A stretch of DNA of 7,293 nt from Spirochaetaceae bacterium (GCA_031255315.1 JAIRSS010000251.1:1-7293); one strand, 5' to 3'. Shown: positions 1 to 6,324, counted from the stretch's first letter. Notes: generated by a model from the letters alone, not told the origin. A program made the numbers and translations.

Positions 1-85
1 CCGGGAAGGGAACGATCATATTGCTACTACCGGCCTTATGCTGGGGTTTGCGATTATGATGGCAATGGACGCCGGCTTGAAATAA
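1..85 (+). CDS. C-terminal end of a probable ZIP-family metal transporter (partial)
   Basis: An open frame entering from the left edge (first full codon at base 2) ends at TAA 83-85 and gives 27 residues. The segment contains His-Ile-Ala-Thr-Thr-Gly, then the hydrophobic stretch LMLGFAIMMAMD, ending in Gly-Leu-Lys. This matches the usual last transmembrane helix of bacterial ZIP (ZupT/GufA-like) divalent metal transporters, where a short hydrophilic loop leads into a helix of the form ATxGxxxGFxxMMxxD close to the C-terminus. ZIP proteins import zinc, iron or manganese across the inner membrane. Only the tail is visible, so the metal-binding helices cannot be checked. Another small membrane protein with a similar last helix remains possible. 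The gene converges on the ABC transporter operon and appears to end at the terminator at 158-186. Confidence 0.6.
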   Translation, partial: REGNDHIATTGLMLGFAIMMAMDAGLK

Positions 86-157
86 ACAAGACGCGGGGGT
101 TCGCGCCGTCCGCATTCACGCTCGTTTTGTCCGCCGCAGCCGGCAATGCCTGCCGCG

Positions 158-186
158 CCCGGCTTACCCCCGCGGCCGGGATTTTT
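158..186 (+). terminator. Probable rho-independent terminator of the ZIP-like gene
   Basis: A GC-only stem CCCGGC (158-163) pairs with GCCGGG (175-180) and is followed directly by A plus five T (181-186). This is the expected order for plus-strand termination, 72 bases after the ZIP stop codon. The stem is only 6 bp and the loop 11 bases, and competing pairings exist (CCGCG 153-157 with CGCGG 171-175). Confidence 0.5.
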
Positions 187-210
187 GCGTTACTGATGGC
201 GCAAAAATCC
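179..210. repeat. Perfect 11-bp inverted repeat between convergent genes
   Basis: GGATTTTTGCG (179-189) is exactly complementary to CGCAAAAATCC (200-210) around a 10-base loop. The T-rich arm comes first on both strands, so it is not itself a standard terminator. It does supply the T runs used by the hairpins on both sides. It could also be a protein-binding site. Confidence 0.6.
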
Positions 211-231
211 ACTAGCGCAACAGGCCGCTAG
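203..231 (-). terminator. Possible weak terminator of the ABC transporter operon
   Basis: Read on the minus strand, CTAGCG (231-226, overlapping the ATPase stop codon) pairs with CGCTAG (217-212) and is followed by TGGA and five T (207-203). The stem is short, half A/T, and separated by four bases from the T run, so this is a tentative call. Its position right at the operon end supports it. Confidence 0.35.
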
Positions 232-986
232 AGAACGCTCTGGAGAAACTGTCTGGTGCGGGGGTTTTGGGGGTTGGTAAAAATAGTCTCAGGCGGGGCT
301 GTTTCCAGAATGGAACCCTGATACATAAAGACTACTTTATCGGAGGCTTCGCGGGCGAAACCCATCTCATGGGTAACCACCAGCATAGTCATACCGGCGT
401 GGGCAAGATCCTTCATAACGCTCAGAACATCCCCCACCAACTCCGGGTCCAGGGCGGAAGTCGGCTCGTCAAAGAGCATAATTCGCGGTTCCATCGCCAG
501 TGCGCGGGCAATGGCAACCCGCTGCTGCTGGCCGCCTGAAAGCTGGGACGGATAGGCGTCCATCTTTTCCAGGAGCCCCACCCGCTCCAGAAGCGGCAAG
601 GCTTTTTCGCGGGCCTCCTCCACGGAGAGCCGCCGGACATGCACGGGAGCAAGAATGATGTTTTCTATTACCGTCTTGTGGGGAAACAAATTGAAACTCT
701 GAAACACCATTCCCACCTCAAGCAGGGCCAGGTTCCGTTCATGGACGCTCATCTTAGCCCTGTTTTCCCCATTCACACAATCAAAGAGCAGCTTGTCTTC
801 AATATATATCTTGCCGCTGTCAATGCGTTCCAGCCGGTTCAGAGAACGGAGGAAGGTGGACTTTCCCGCCCCGGAAGGCCCGATGATGCAGTACACTTCC
901 TTCTGCTCCACTGTCAGCGAGACGGATTTGAGCACCTCGTTCATGCCGAAGCTCTTACACACATCAACCGTTTTAACCATAGACAT
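228..986 (-). CDS. Polar amino-acid ABC transporter ATP-binding protein (GlnQ/ArtP type)
   Basis: This is the cytoplasmic ATPase that powers amino-acid uptake with the permease and binding protein encoded upstream. All ABC motifs are intact in the 252-residue product: Walker A GPSGAGKS (36-43), Q-loop in [10 protein letters not shown] (Q96), signature LSGGQQQR (149-156), Walker B IMLFDEP (169-175), D-loop SALD and the switch histidine in VTHEMGFA (H206). The VTHEMGFA block and overall length are typical of the polar amino-acid (PAAT) subfamily. I place the start at ATG 984-986 (MSMVKTVDV) because GGGAGG at 993-998 lies six bases upstream. A longer frame from 1034 would add sixteen unconserved residues encoded by a hairpin-rich spacer and lacks comparable support. 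It is the last gene of the operon, 77 bases after the permease. The exact amino acid transported cannot be read from the ATPase. Confidence 0.95.
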   Translation of the reverse strand: MSMVKTVDVCKSFGMNEVLKSVSLTVEQKEVYCIIGPSGAGKSTFLRSLNRLERIDSGKIYIEDKLLFDCVNGENRAKMSVHERNLALLEVGMVFQSFNLFPHKTVIENIILAPVHVRRLSVEEAREKALPLLERVGLLEKMDAYPSQLSGGQQQRVAIARALAMEPRIMLFDEPTSALDPELVGDVLSVMKDLAHAGMTMLVVTHEMGFAREASDKVVFMYQGSILETAPPETIFTNPQNPRTRQFLQSVL

Positions 987-992
987 AGGGCG

Positions 993-998
993 CCTCCC
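993..998 (-). promoter_or_regulatory. Ribosome binding site of the ABC ATPase
   Basis: CCTCCC on the plus strand reads GGGAGG on the coding strand, six bases before ATG 984-986. It decides the start in favour of the 252-residue product over the longer open frame beginning at 1034. Confidence 0.8.
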
Positions 999-1001
999 TC
1001 G

Positions 1002-1045
1002 AAAAACTAAACAGCCGGCGTTCCCGGCGGCCAAACCGCGCCGGG
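1002..1045 (-). promoter_or_regulatory. Mutually exclusive hairpins, possible intra-operon attenuator
   Basis: In the permease-ATPase spacer, on the minus strand, a first stem pairs CCCGGCG (1045-1039) with CGCCGGG (1029-1023). A second stem pairs GCCGG (1028-1024) with CCGGC (1018-1014). They share bases 1024-1028, so only one can form at a time. The second stem is followed at once by TGTTTAGTTTTT (1013-1002), a terminator-like U-rich run, and then by the ATPase ribosome binding site. This layout could lower or regulate ATPase expression. It may also be an incidental product of a GC-rich spacer; no ligand-sensing domain is visible. Confidence 0.4.
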
Positions 1046-1063
1046 GATAGAAACGCGGCGTCT

Positions 1064-1741
1064 TTAAACATAAAGCGAATACTTTTTTTCCAGTTTGTGA
1101 AAAACGTACGAAAAGACGGCGGTAATAATAAGATACAGAATCATCGCGGGGATATATACCAGGGCCGAGCGGGTGGAAGATTCAATATTCCGGGTGGCCT
1201 TCGTAATATCGGTCAAGGCGATCATGGAGACCAGGGACGCATCCTTGAGTACCATGATGAATTCATTACCCACCGGCGGAATAAGCCGCCTAATGGACTG
1301 GGGGATGATCACCATGCGCATCGTCTGGGAATACGAAAGCCCCAGCGCTTTTGACGCCTCAAACTGACCCTTGTCGATGCTGAGAATAGCCGCCCGTATG
1401 ATTTCCGCGCAATACGCCGCAGAATTCAAGGCAAAGGCAAGGAAAGCCGGGATAAACCGGTCAAAGAACTGATCCCCGGTTCTTATGATAAAAACCGGGG
1501 ACACCATAGGCAACGCGTAGTAGATAAAGTAAAGCTGCATCAAAAGGGGAGTACCCCGGAAGAAGAAGACATAGACGCTTGAGCATTTATTGATCAGCGC
1601 GTTTTTCGACATCTTCCCCAGGGCGAGGAAGAGGCTTAATACCAGACCGCCCGATACCGACAGAACGGTCAGCGCGATAGTAACCCTCGCGCCGCCCAAA
1701 AGAGGCGGTATCCACGACAGTATTTTTTGAACAACATCCAT
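1064..1741 (-). CDS. Polar amino-acid ABC transporter permease (HisM/GlnP type)
   Basis: This inner-membrane subunit forms the translocation path for an amino acid, probably as a homodimer because only one permease gene is present. The 225-residue length is normal for the family. The N-terminal segment with [13 protein letters not shown] (16-28), the family block [13 protein letters not shown] (60-72) and the cytoplasmic EAA coupling loop at 126-148 ([10 protein letters not shown] then IIPQ) are all recognisable. Several hydrophobic helices surround them, including one near residues 96-118 and one at the C-terminus. The start at ATG 1739-1741 has a strong AGGAGG ribosome binding site within the GGAGGGG stretch a few bases upstream. 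The gene lies 34 bases after the binding-protein gene and 77 bases before the ATPase, consistent with one transcript. The substrate is an alpha-amino acid by family, not further resolved. Confidence 0.95.
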   Translation of the reverse strand: MDVVQKILSWIPPLLGGARVTIALTVLSVSGGLVLSLFLALGKMSKNALINKCSSVYVFFFRGTPLLMQLYFIYYALPMVSPVFIIRTGDQFFDRFIPAFLAFALNSAAYCAEIIRAAILSIDKGQFEASKALGLSYSQTMRMVIIPQSIRRLIPPVGNEFIMVLKDASLVSMIALTDITKATRNIESSTRSALVYIPAMILYLIITAVFSYVFHKLEKKYSLYV

Positions 1742-1775
1742 AACACCCCTCCTAAACCCCGATCCGGCGCGCCGC

Positions 1776-2585
1776 TTACTTTCTGGCCGCGCTTACCATG
1801 TCGATTTGGAATGTATCCTGAGAAATTCGCACCATCAAACCCTCGGCAAACAATTCATCCAAGGCCGCGTCCAGGGCGGCGGTCAGCGCGTCGTTGCCCT
1901 TTTTAAGGCAGACAGCGAAGACTTCTTCCGCCGGCCCCTGCCATACGATCTCGAAGGGGCTGTCCGCCGGCGTGATATAGTCAACCGCGACAAGGCTGTC
2001 GCAGACAATCGCGTCCACCCGGCCCAGCCGCAGCTCATCGAAACAGTTCATCACTTTATCATACTCGTAGGGAGTAAACGTTACGCCCTGCCCGGCCAGT
2101 TTCCCCATATAGATGTCCGATGTGGTTTCCGCCTGATACGCAACCCCCAACCCGGAAGTTTCTTCAGGATTGCGGGCCGTAATCGGCGAACCTTTGAGCA
2201 GCACCATAGCCTGGGCGTTGGCAATATACGGCTTGGTAAAGTTATGCGCCGCCTGCCGTTCCGGAGTAACCGTTACCGCTGAGATGATACAGTCGTACTT
2301 TCCCGTATCAACCCCGGCAAAAATCCCATCCCAGGCAGTATCGATAAACCGGACTTTGAGCCCCATTTTCTCCGCCAAAGCCTTGGCCATGGCCACATCG
2401 AACCCAATCGGGGTCTTCCCATCCGCATCGAAGTATTCCATAGGGGGATACCCGATCTCCATGCCAACCGTGAGGGTCCCGTCTTCAATAGTAAGACCGC
2501 TTTGCTGTTTGCCGCCTCCGGCATACAAACCCGACACAAGCGCCAGCGCCGCCGCGATGAACGCGGTGATTCTCCTGAACTTCAT
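1776..2585 (-). CDS. Extracytoplasmic amino-acid-binding protein of the ABC transporter
   Basis: This is a type II periplasmic binding protein (SBP_bac_3 family) of 269 residues that captures an amino acid and delivers it to the permease. The N-terminus is a Sec signal (KFRR, then a hydrophobic core at 6-22), probably cleaved after Ala22 just before GGGKQQ. No cysteine is present there, so it is not a lipoprotein by the normal lipobox rule. Family landmarks are TVGMEIGYPPMEY (39-51), IGFDVAMAKAL (60-70), DGIFAGVDTGKYDCIISAVTVTPER (86-110) and IVCDS (193-197). By family precedent Arg110 should bind the ligand carboxylate and Asp196 the alpha-amino group, which supports an alpha-amino acid ligand without naming it. 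The ATG at 2583-2585 follows a GGAGGA ribosome binding site at about seven bases. It is the first gene of the operon. Confidence 0.93.
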   Translation of the reverse strand: MKFRRITAFIAAALALVSGLYAGGGKQQSGLTIEDGTLTVGMEIGYPPMEYFDADGKTPIGFDVAMAKALAEKMGLKVRFIDTAWDGIFAGVDTGKYDCIISAVTVTPERQAAHNFTKPYIANAQAMVLLKGSPITARNPEETSGLGVAYQAETTSDIYMGKLAGQGVTFTPYEYDKVMNCFDELRLGRVDAIVCDSLVAVDYITPADSPFEIVWQGPAEEVFAVCLKKGNDALTAALDAALDELFAEGLMVRISQDTFQIDMVSAARK

Positions 2586-2624
2586 ATCATTCCTCCATAC
2601 AAAACGTAAAATAAAAGGGCTTCC

Positions 2625-2642
2625 GGCAGCGGGCAGGCTGCC
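2625..2642 (-). other. Hairpin in the 5' leader of the amino-acid transporter mRNA
   Basis: GGCAGC (2625-2630) and GCTGCC (2637-2642) form a perfect 6-bp GC-rich stem with a 6-base loop. It lies in the roughly 70-base leader between the predicted start site and the binding-protein gene. A CCCTTTTATTTT stretch follows eight bases later on the transcript, too far for a standard terminator. It may stabilise the leader RNA. Confidence 0.35.
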
Positions 2643-2652
2643 AAACCGTATT

Positions 2653-2673
2653 TTTATACGAACTTTATACGAA
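2653..2673. repeat. Tandem direct repeat inside the transporter promoter
   Basis: TTTATACGAA occurs at 2653-2662 and again at 2664-2673, offset by 11 bases, close to one helical turn. The copy at 2664-2673 contains the -10 box of the minus-strand promoter and the other covers the predicted transcription start. A CGTAT/ATACG inverted repeat (2647-2651 and 2656-2660) overlaps the latter. This could be an operator or a duplicated -10 region. Confidence 0.5.
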
Positions 2674-2692
2674 ACTATTCCTTTTTTGTCAA
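2664..2692 (-). promoter_or_regulatory. Sigma-70-type promoter of the amino-acid transporter operon
   Basis: On the minus strand a perfect -35 TTGACA (2692-2687) is followed by exactly 17 bases and a -10 TATAAA (2669-2664). Transcription should start near 2657, giving a leader of about 70 bases to the binding-protein start at 2585. It is the strongest promoter seen in the window and implies high constitutive potential unless a repressor acts on the overlapping repeats. Confidence 0.8.
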
Positions 2693-2732
2693 GAGGAGTG
2701 AATATACATACAGCAATTCCGAAATCAACAAT

Positions 2733-2765
2733 CTCGCCCTGAAGTCGAACCTGCGGTTCGGCGAG
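2733..2765. repeat. Composite intergenic hairpin, first copy of CGAACC-N3-GGTTCG
   Basis: An inner perfect stem CGAACC (2746-2751) and GGTTCG (2755-2760) closes a three-base loop. An outer stem CTCGC (2733-2737) and GCGAG (2761-2765) extends it, with an 8-base bulge (2738-2745) on the left side. The same inner arms recur at 6335-6349. It lies 39 bases (40 bp) upstream of the thioredoxin reductase start in the divergent control region. No T run follows closely, so it is not a normal terminator. Confidence 0.55.
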
Positions 2766-2786
2766 GTATTCGTATTTTTTTGCGGG

Positions 2787-2797
2787 TATAGTATAGT
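2787..2797 (+). promoter_or_regulatory. Possible -10 region of the thioredoxin reductase operon
   Basis: Two overlapping TATAGT hexamers (2787-2792 and 2792-2797) lie just before ATG 2805. From the second, transcription would begin at or within a base or two of the start codon. The matching -35 position (2769-2774, TTCGTA) is poor, so the call rests mainly on the -10 element and the divergent arrangement. Confidence 0.4.
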
Positions 2798-2804
2798 AAA
2801 AATC

Positions 2805-3770
2805 ATGAATATTCCTGATGCGGAACTTATCATCGTGGGCGGCGGACCGGCGGGATTAACGGCGGCCCAGTACGGAGCGCGGGCTAACCTTTCGGTTTTG
2901 GTAATTGAACAGCTTGCTCCGGGGGGGCAAGCCCTCCTCATTGATAAACTTGAAAATTACCCCGGCGCCGCGCCGGATATGACGGGTTATGACTTTGCCG
3001 AGCGCCTGCAACGCCAGGCCGGGGAGTTCGGCGCGCAATTCCTTTCCGATTCTGTCGTGTCCCTGGAGAAGAACGGAGACTCTTTCACGATTACCCTGGG
3101 AAGCGGCGGAACCCTGAAAGGGCCGGCGGTTATCATCGCAACGGGGACCAAACACCGTACCCTGGGCATACCCGGAGAAGCCGAATTCTATGGGCGGGGC
3201 GTTTCTTACTGCGCCGCCTGCGACGGCCCTTTCTTCAAGAATAAAAAGATTTTCGTGGCCGGCGGGGGGGACGCCGCCTGCGATGAGGCTCAGTACCTTT
3301 CCCGCCTTTCCTCTCAGGTGGTACTGATTCACCGGCGGGACCGGTTCCGGGCTCAGAAGGCCGTCGCGGAACGGACGCTCAAAAACCCCAATATCACGGT
3401 GCGGTTCAATACCCGGCTGTTGGAGATTCGGGGGGGCCGGCAGGTTTCCTCGGCGCTTCTGGAACAAACAGATACAGGGAACCGGTACGAGGAAGACGCG
3501 GCGGCGGTGTTTATCTTTATCGGCGCCGTTCCCCAGACGGATTTTGTTTCCGCCCTGGACACGGAAACCGGGGCGTCCATTGAGCGGGATGAAAACGGGT
3601 ACATCCTGACGGACCAAGCTATGGCGACCGGCGTACCGGGGCTTTTTGCCGCCGGAGACGTGCGGGCCAGTCCCTTCAGGCAGGTAGTGGTTGCCGCCGG
3701 AGAGGGGGCGGCGGCGGCCCACAGCGCGGCGGCGTACATAGCCGCCCTGAAAGGCGAAGCGTACCAATGA
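2805..3770 (+). CDS. trxB: Thioredoxin reductase (NADPH, low-molecular-weight type)
   Basis: This flavoenzyme passes electrons from NADPH through FAD and a redox disulfide to thioredoxin, in the cytoplasm. The 321-residue length is typical. FAD-binding GGGPAG is at 12-17, a PGGQ block at 39-42, and ATG followed by the linker at 112-114. The redox centre Cys136-Ala-Ala-Cys139-Asp replaces the commoner CATC but keeps both cysteines and the Asp. The NADPH motif is GGGDAA (153-158), followed by HRRDRFRA (176-183), and the C-terminal FAD motif is GLFAAGDVR. The intact HRRDRFRA supports NADPH use rather than a ferredoxin- or NADPH-independent variant. No ribosome binding site precedes the ATG, and a -10-like element sits within ten bases of it. 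Its TGA overlaps the next ATG by four bases. No thioredoxin gene is visible nearby. Confidence 0.93.
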   Translation: MNIPDAELIIVGGGPAGLTAAQYGARANLSVLVIEQLAPGGQALLIDKLENYPGAAPDMTGYDFAERLQRQAGEFGAQFLSDSVVSLEKNGDSFTITLGSGGTLKGPAVIIATGTKHRTLGIPGEAEFYGRGVSYCAACDGPFFKNKKIFVAGGGDAACDEAQYLSRLSSQVVLIHRRDRFRAQKAVAERTLKNPNITVRFNTRLLEIRGGRQVSSALLEQTDTGNRYEEDAAAVFIFIGAVPQTDFVSALDTETGASIERDENGYILTDQAMATGVPGLFAAGDVRASPFRQVVVAAGEGAAAAHSAAAYIAALKGEAYQ

Positions 3771-5446
3771 AACGTTTTATTCCGGCGCTGTTCATTGCGG
3801 CGCTGTTCTTGACGTACGCCGGCGCTGGCCGGGTTTTTCCCCAGGACTTCACTTCCCCCGAACCGCCGGAGATTCTCGCTTCCCGTATCCTGGCCCGCAT
3901 GACTGATGAGCAGGCTCTGGGCCAAACCTTTATGCTGGGCTGGGTCGGCGCGGAACCGTCCCCCCTCATTATGGACTGGATACGGGATCGGAACATCGGG
4001 GGAATCAAAATTTTCGGCTGGAATACCGGCGACACCCGGAAACTTGCCGAAACCGTCGGCATCCTTCAGACAACCTCCCTTCAAATGGAATTGAGGATTC
4101 CGCTCCTTGTGGCGACGGATCAAGAAGGAGGGTGGATCCGCCATGTAAAAGGGGCCACCAGCGAAACGCCGGGGAACATGGCCATTGGCGCTTCCGGTTA
4201 TCCGCGGGACGCCTATTTGTCGGGGTACTACATAGGCCGGGAACTTGCGGTGCTCGGGATCAATATGAACTTCGCCCCGGCGGTGGATCTCTATACCAAC
4301 CGGGAATCCGTTCTGATAGGCCCCCGAACGTTTGGGAGCGATCCGGTACAGGCGGGCATTCTGGGGGCGGCTTTTGCGAAAGGCCAGGCGGCGGCGGGGA
4401 TCATTTCCACCGCGAAGCACTATCCCGGACACGGGGATACAGCCCTGGATTCCCACGGGGTGCTCCCGAAAATCGACGCGCCCTTTGAGGTCCTCTGGGA
4501 CCGGGAGTTGATCCCTTACCGCATCCTCTCTAAGGAAAAGATCCCCGCCATTATGAGCGGCCATCTGGCTTTTCCCAATATTCTGGACGCGGCGACTCCG
4601 GCCTCCCTTTCACCCTGGTTTCTCCAGGATATACTGCGGGAGCGTATCGGTTACGAAGGACTCATCATAACCGATGATCTTATGATGAACGGGGCGGTTC
4701 TCAACGCCGGAAGTATTTCCCAGGCGGCGAAACAAGCCCTCCTTGCGGGAAACGACGTCATCATGCTGTCCAAAACCCCCAACTTGAACGAGCCGGTCTG
4801 GACAGCCCTGGCGGCGGCCATGAAACAGGAACCGGCGTTCCGGTCGCGGGTCCGGGACGCCGCTCTGCGGATTCTAACGGTGAAACTGACCCACCTGCGG
4901 GGGGAAAAGGCGGTTGCCTATGTGCCGGATATGCGTAAGGTTGAGACCAGCCTGCCTGATCCTGAAGGCGCCGCCTTTTTTTTGGAGCTGGCGGCCCGGA
5001 GCGTTACGGTAGTGAAAGGCGCCGCCGGGCCGGACAGCGGCGCGGCGGAACCGGTGATCCCCCTCAGTCCCGAACGCGCGGGAAAGGTGCTCTTAGCAGG
5101 TCAGTATCTGGACTTCTTCTCTATGGGAAAGAAAGCCTACCCCGAAGCGTCCTCCTACTGGTATGCAGAGGGCCGGGTGAACGAGCTGGCGTCCTACGCA
5201 CAGTCCGCTGACACCATCATCTTCTGCCTCTCTGACGCGGAAGGCCTCGTCCATCTCCGGGCTTTGCGGCCTCTGGGGAAGCGGGTCATCATCCTGTCCG
5301 TCCTAAGCCCGGTATACCTGAATAGCGCCCCTTGGGTAGACGGGGCCCTAGCGGTTTACAGTTACGCCCCTGAATCGTTCCTGGCGGGTTTTTCCGTTCT
5401 CTTAGGACGCATCCCCGGACGGGGACGGCTCCCGTTCCTGGAATGA
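3767..5446 (+). CDS. Exported family 3 glycoside hydrolase, NagZ-type beta-N-acetylhexosaminidase
   Basis: The 559-residue product probably releases terminal N-acetylglucosamine (or a related amino sugar) from peptidoglycan or other glycans. The N-terminus is a signal-like segment (KR, hydrophobic to about residue 20, no lipobox cysteine), suggesting a periplasmic or secreted protein. The catalytic (beta/alpha)8 domain is clear: TDQEGG (117-122), NFAPAVDL (168-175), KHYPGHGDT (217-225) and Asp228-Ser229-His230, the Asp-His acid/base dyad of NagZ enzymes, then ITDDLMM (301-307) with Asp303 as the expected nucleophile. A C-terminal domain from about 395 (SVTVVKGA, ending in GRIPGRGRLP) resembles the second domain of two-domain GH3 enzymes. 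Proteobacterial NagZ is shorter and cytoplasmic, so this is the exported two-domain form. The start is coupled to trxB through ATGA. Exact substrate is inferred. Confidence 0.9.
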   Translation: MKRFIPALFIAALFLTYAGAGRVFPQDFTSPEPPEILASRILARMTDEQALGQTFMLGWVGAEPSPLIMDWIRDRNIGGIKIFGWNTGDTRKLAETVGILQTTSLQMELRIPLLVATDQEGGWIRHVKGATSETPGNMAIGASGYPRDAYLSGYYIGRELAVLGINMNFAPAVDLYTNRESVLIGPRTFGSDPVQAGILGAAFAKGQAAAGIISTAKHYPGHGDTALDSHGVLPKIDAPFEVLWDRELIPYRILSKEKIPAIMSGHLAFPNILDAATPASLSPWFLQDILRERIGYEGLIITDDLMMNGAVLNAGSISQAAKQALLAGNDVIMLSKTPNLNEPVWTALAAAMKQEPAFRSRVRDAALRILTVKLTHLRGEKAVAYVPDMRKVETSLPDPEGAAFFLELAARSVTVVKGAAGPDSGAAEPVIPLSPERAGKVLLAGQYLDFFSMGKKAYPEASSYWYAEGRVNELASYAQSADTIIFCLSDAEGLVHLRALRPLGKRVIILSVLSPVYLNSAPWVDGALAVYSYAPESFLAGFSVLLGRIPGRGRLPFLE

Positions 5447-6324
5447 GCAGTTTCCCCGCCGTTTCCGCGCAAACCCAGCAGGCGGACTGCTGGCGCATCC
5501 TAAAAAAACAGAACTTCCCGGCGGCTGAATCCTTTCTGAGAGCCCGGGAAAGAACTTGCGTAAACGCCTGCGGGTATTTCGTCCGCCCGGAGAAAAGCGG
5601 CCATGTATGGTTTCTGCCCAACGCGGCGGGAAACATCGCGTCTCTCGTGGTACAGCGCCGCAGTTCCCTCATCCCGGTCTTGGGGGATGGCCGGGACATC
5701 CCGGCGCCCCGCTTTCTGGAGCGCTTCCAGCGGTATATCCCCCTGCGTTCCTTTTCCCTCCAGGGCGTTACCCGCAGCGTGGAAGTCTTTGAAACCTTCC
5801 TGGCCGCGGCGGGGCTGCGGCCAGGCGTCCGCGTCGACTTTGACCTTATGTATACGGACAAGAGCCCCTGGGCCGGAGCCGCGCCCAGGAGACTGCCCGG
5901 CCTGGTCCTGCGGCGGCCAAACGAAGCGGACATAGACGCATTATTCCCCCTTCAGGCCGCGTATGAGCAGGAGGAGATATTGCCCCCGAATGCGGCGTTT
6001 AATCCCGCTTCCTGCCGCCTGGCGCTGGAACGCATTATCAGACGGGAATATACCATTGCGGCCTGTCTTAAGGGCCGCATCGTGGGGAAGGCGAACACCA
6101 ACGCCGAATCCTTCACCCGGTATCAGATAGGCGGCGTGTATGTCCATCCGGATTTCCGGGGCCGGGGGATAGCCGCGGTTATGACCGCCGCCCTGGTGGA
6201 AGAACTCATCGCCCGGGGGAAAGGGGTTTCCCTGTTTGTGAAAAAACAGAACGCCCCAGCCAGGGCGGTGTATCATCGTATCGGCTTTATGAACGCCGGG
6301 GACTACCGGATCAGCTATTATTGA
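5443..6324 (+). CDS. GNAT-family N-acetyltransferase with a divergent N-terminal half
   Basis: The C-terminal half (about 153-293) is a GNAT fold that transfers an acyl group from acetyl-CoA. Motif A is IGGVYVHPDFRGRGIA (229-244), with the pyrophosphate-binding RGRGIA loop, and motif B includes VSLFVKKQNAPARAVYHRIGF followed by a beta strand at the end. The N-terminal 150 residues show no acetyl-CoA motif. In length and in the spacing of the C-terminal domain the protein resembles two-domain GNATs in which the first domain is a degenerate GNAT (as in DUF4081-type proteins) and the FR47-like C-terminal domain is active. The acceptor is unknown; an amine on a small molecule, sugar or protein is possible. 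Its ATG overlaps the GH3 stop by four bases, indicating translational coupling. There is no signal peptide, so it is cytoplasmic. Confidence 0.85.
   Translation: MSSFPAVSAQTQQADCWRILKKQNFPAAESFLRARERTCVNACGYFVRPEKSGHVWFLPNAAGNIASLVVQRRSSLIPVLGDGRDIPAPRFLERFQRYIPLRSFSLQGVTRSVEVFETFLAAAGLRPGVRVDFDLMYTDKSPWAGAAPRRLPGLVLRRPNEADIDALFPLQAAYEQEEILPPNAAFNPASCRLALERIIRREYTIAACLKGRIVGKANTNAESFTRYQIGGVYVHPDFRGRGIAAVMTAALVEELIARGKGVSLFVKKQNAPARAVYHRIGFMNAGDYRISYY

Noticed and set aside
179..210. The 11-bp inverted repeat as a simple terminator
   Set aside because: The T-rich arm precedes the loop on both strands and no T run follows the second arm, so by itself it has the wrong polarity.
987..1034. Longer N-terminus for the ABC ATPase from ATG 1034
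   Set aside because: The added residues are not typical of the family, are encoded by the hairpin spacer, and the ribosome binding site at 993-998 points to ATG 984-986.
639..1050. Overlapping plus-strand open frames opposite the ABC ATPase
   Set aside because: The minus-strand frame encodes every ABC ATPase motif, and the plus-strand products show no domain or ribosome binding site.
1766..1773. GGCGCGCC palindrome between binding protein and permease genes
   Set aside because: An 8-base self-complementary GC word is expected by chance in GC-rich DNA, and no further structure surrounds it.
2746..2781. Hairpin plus seven-T run (2775-2781) as a forward terminator
   Set aside because: Fourteen bases separate the stem from the T run and no forward gene ends upstream in this divergent region.
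2856..3767. 303-codon open frame on the minus strand opposite trxB
   Set aside because: It mirrors the trxB gene almost exactly, has no recognisable motif and is a GC-driven shadow.
3353..4564. 403-codon open frame on the minus strand across trxB and the GH3 gene
   Set aside because: It lies antisense to two genes with intact catalytic motifs, its product is low-complexity and rich in Arg, Gly and Pro, and it has no family motif. It is explained by high GC content.
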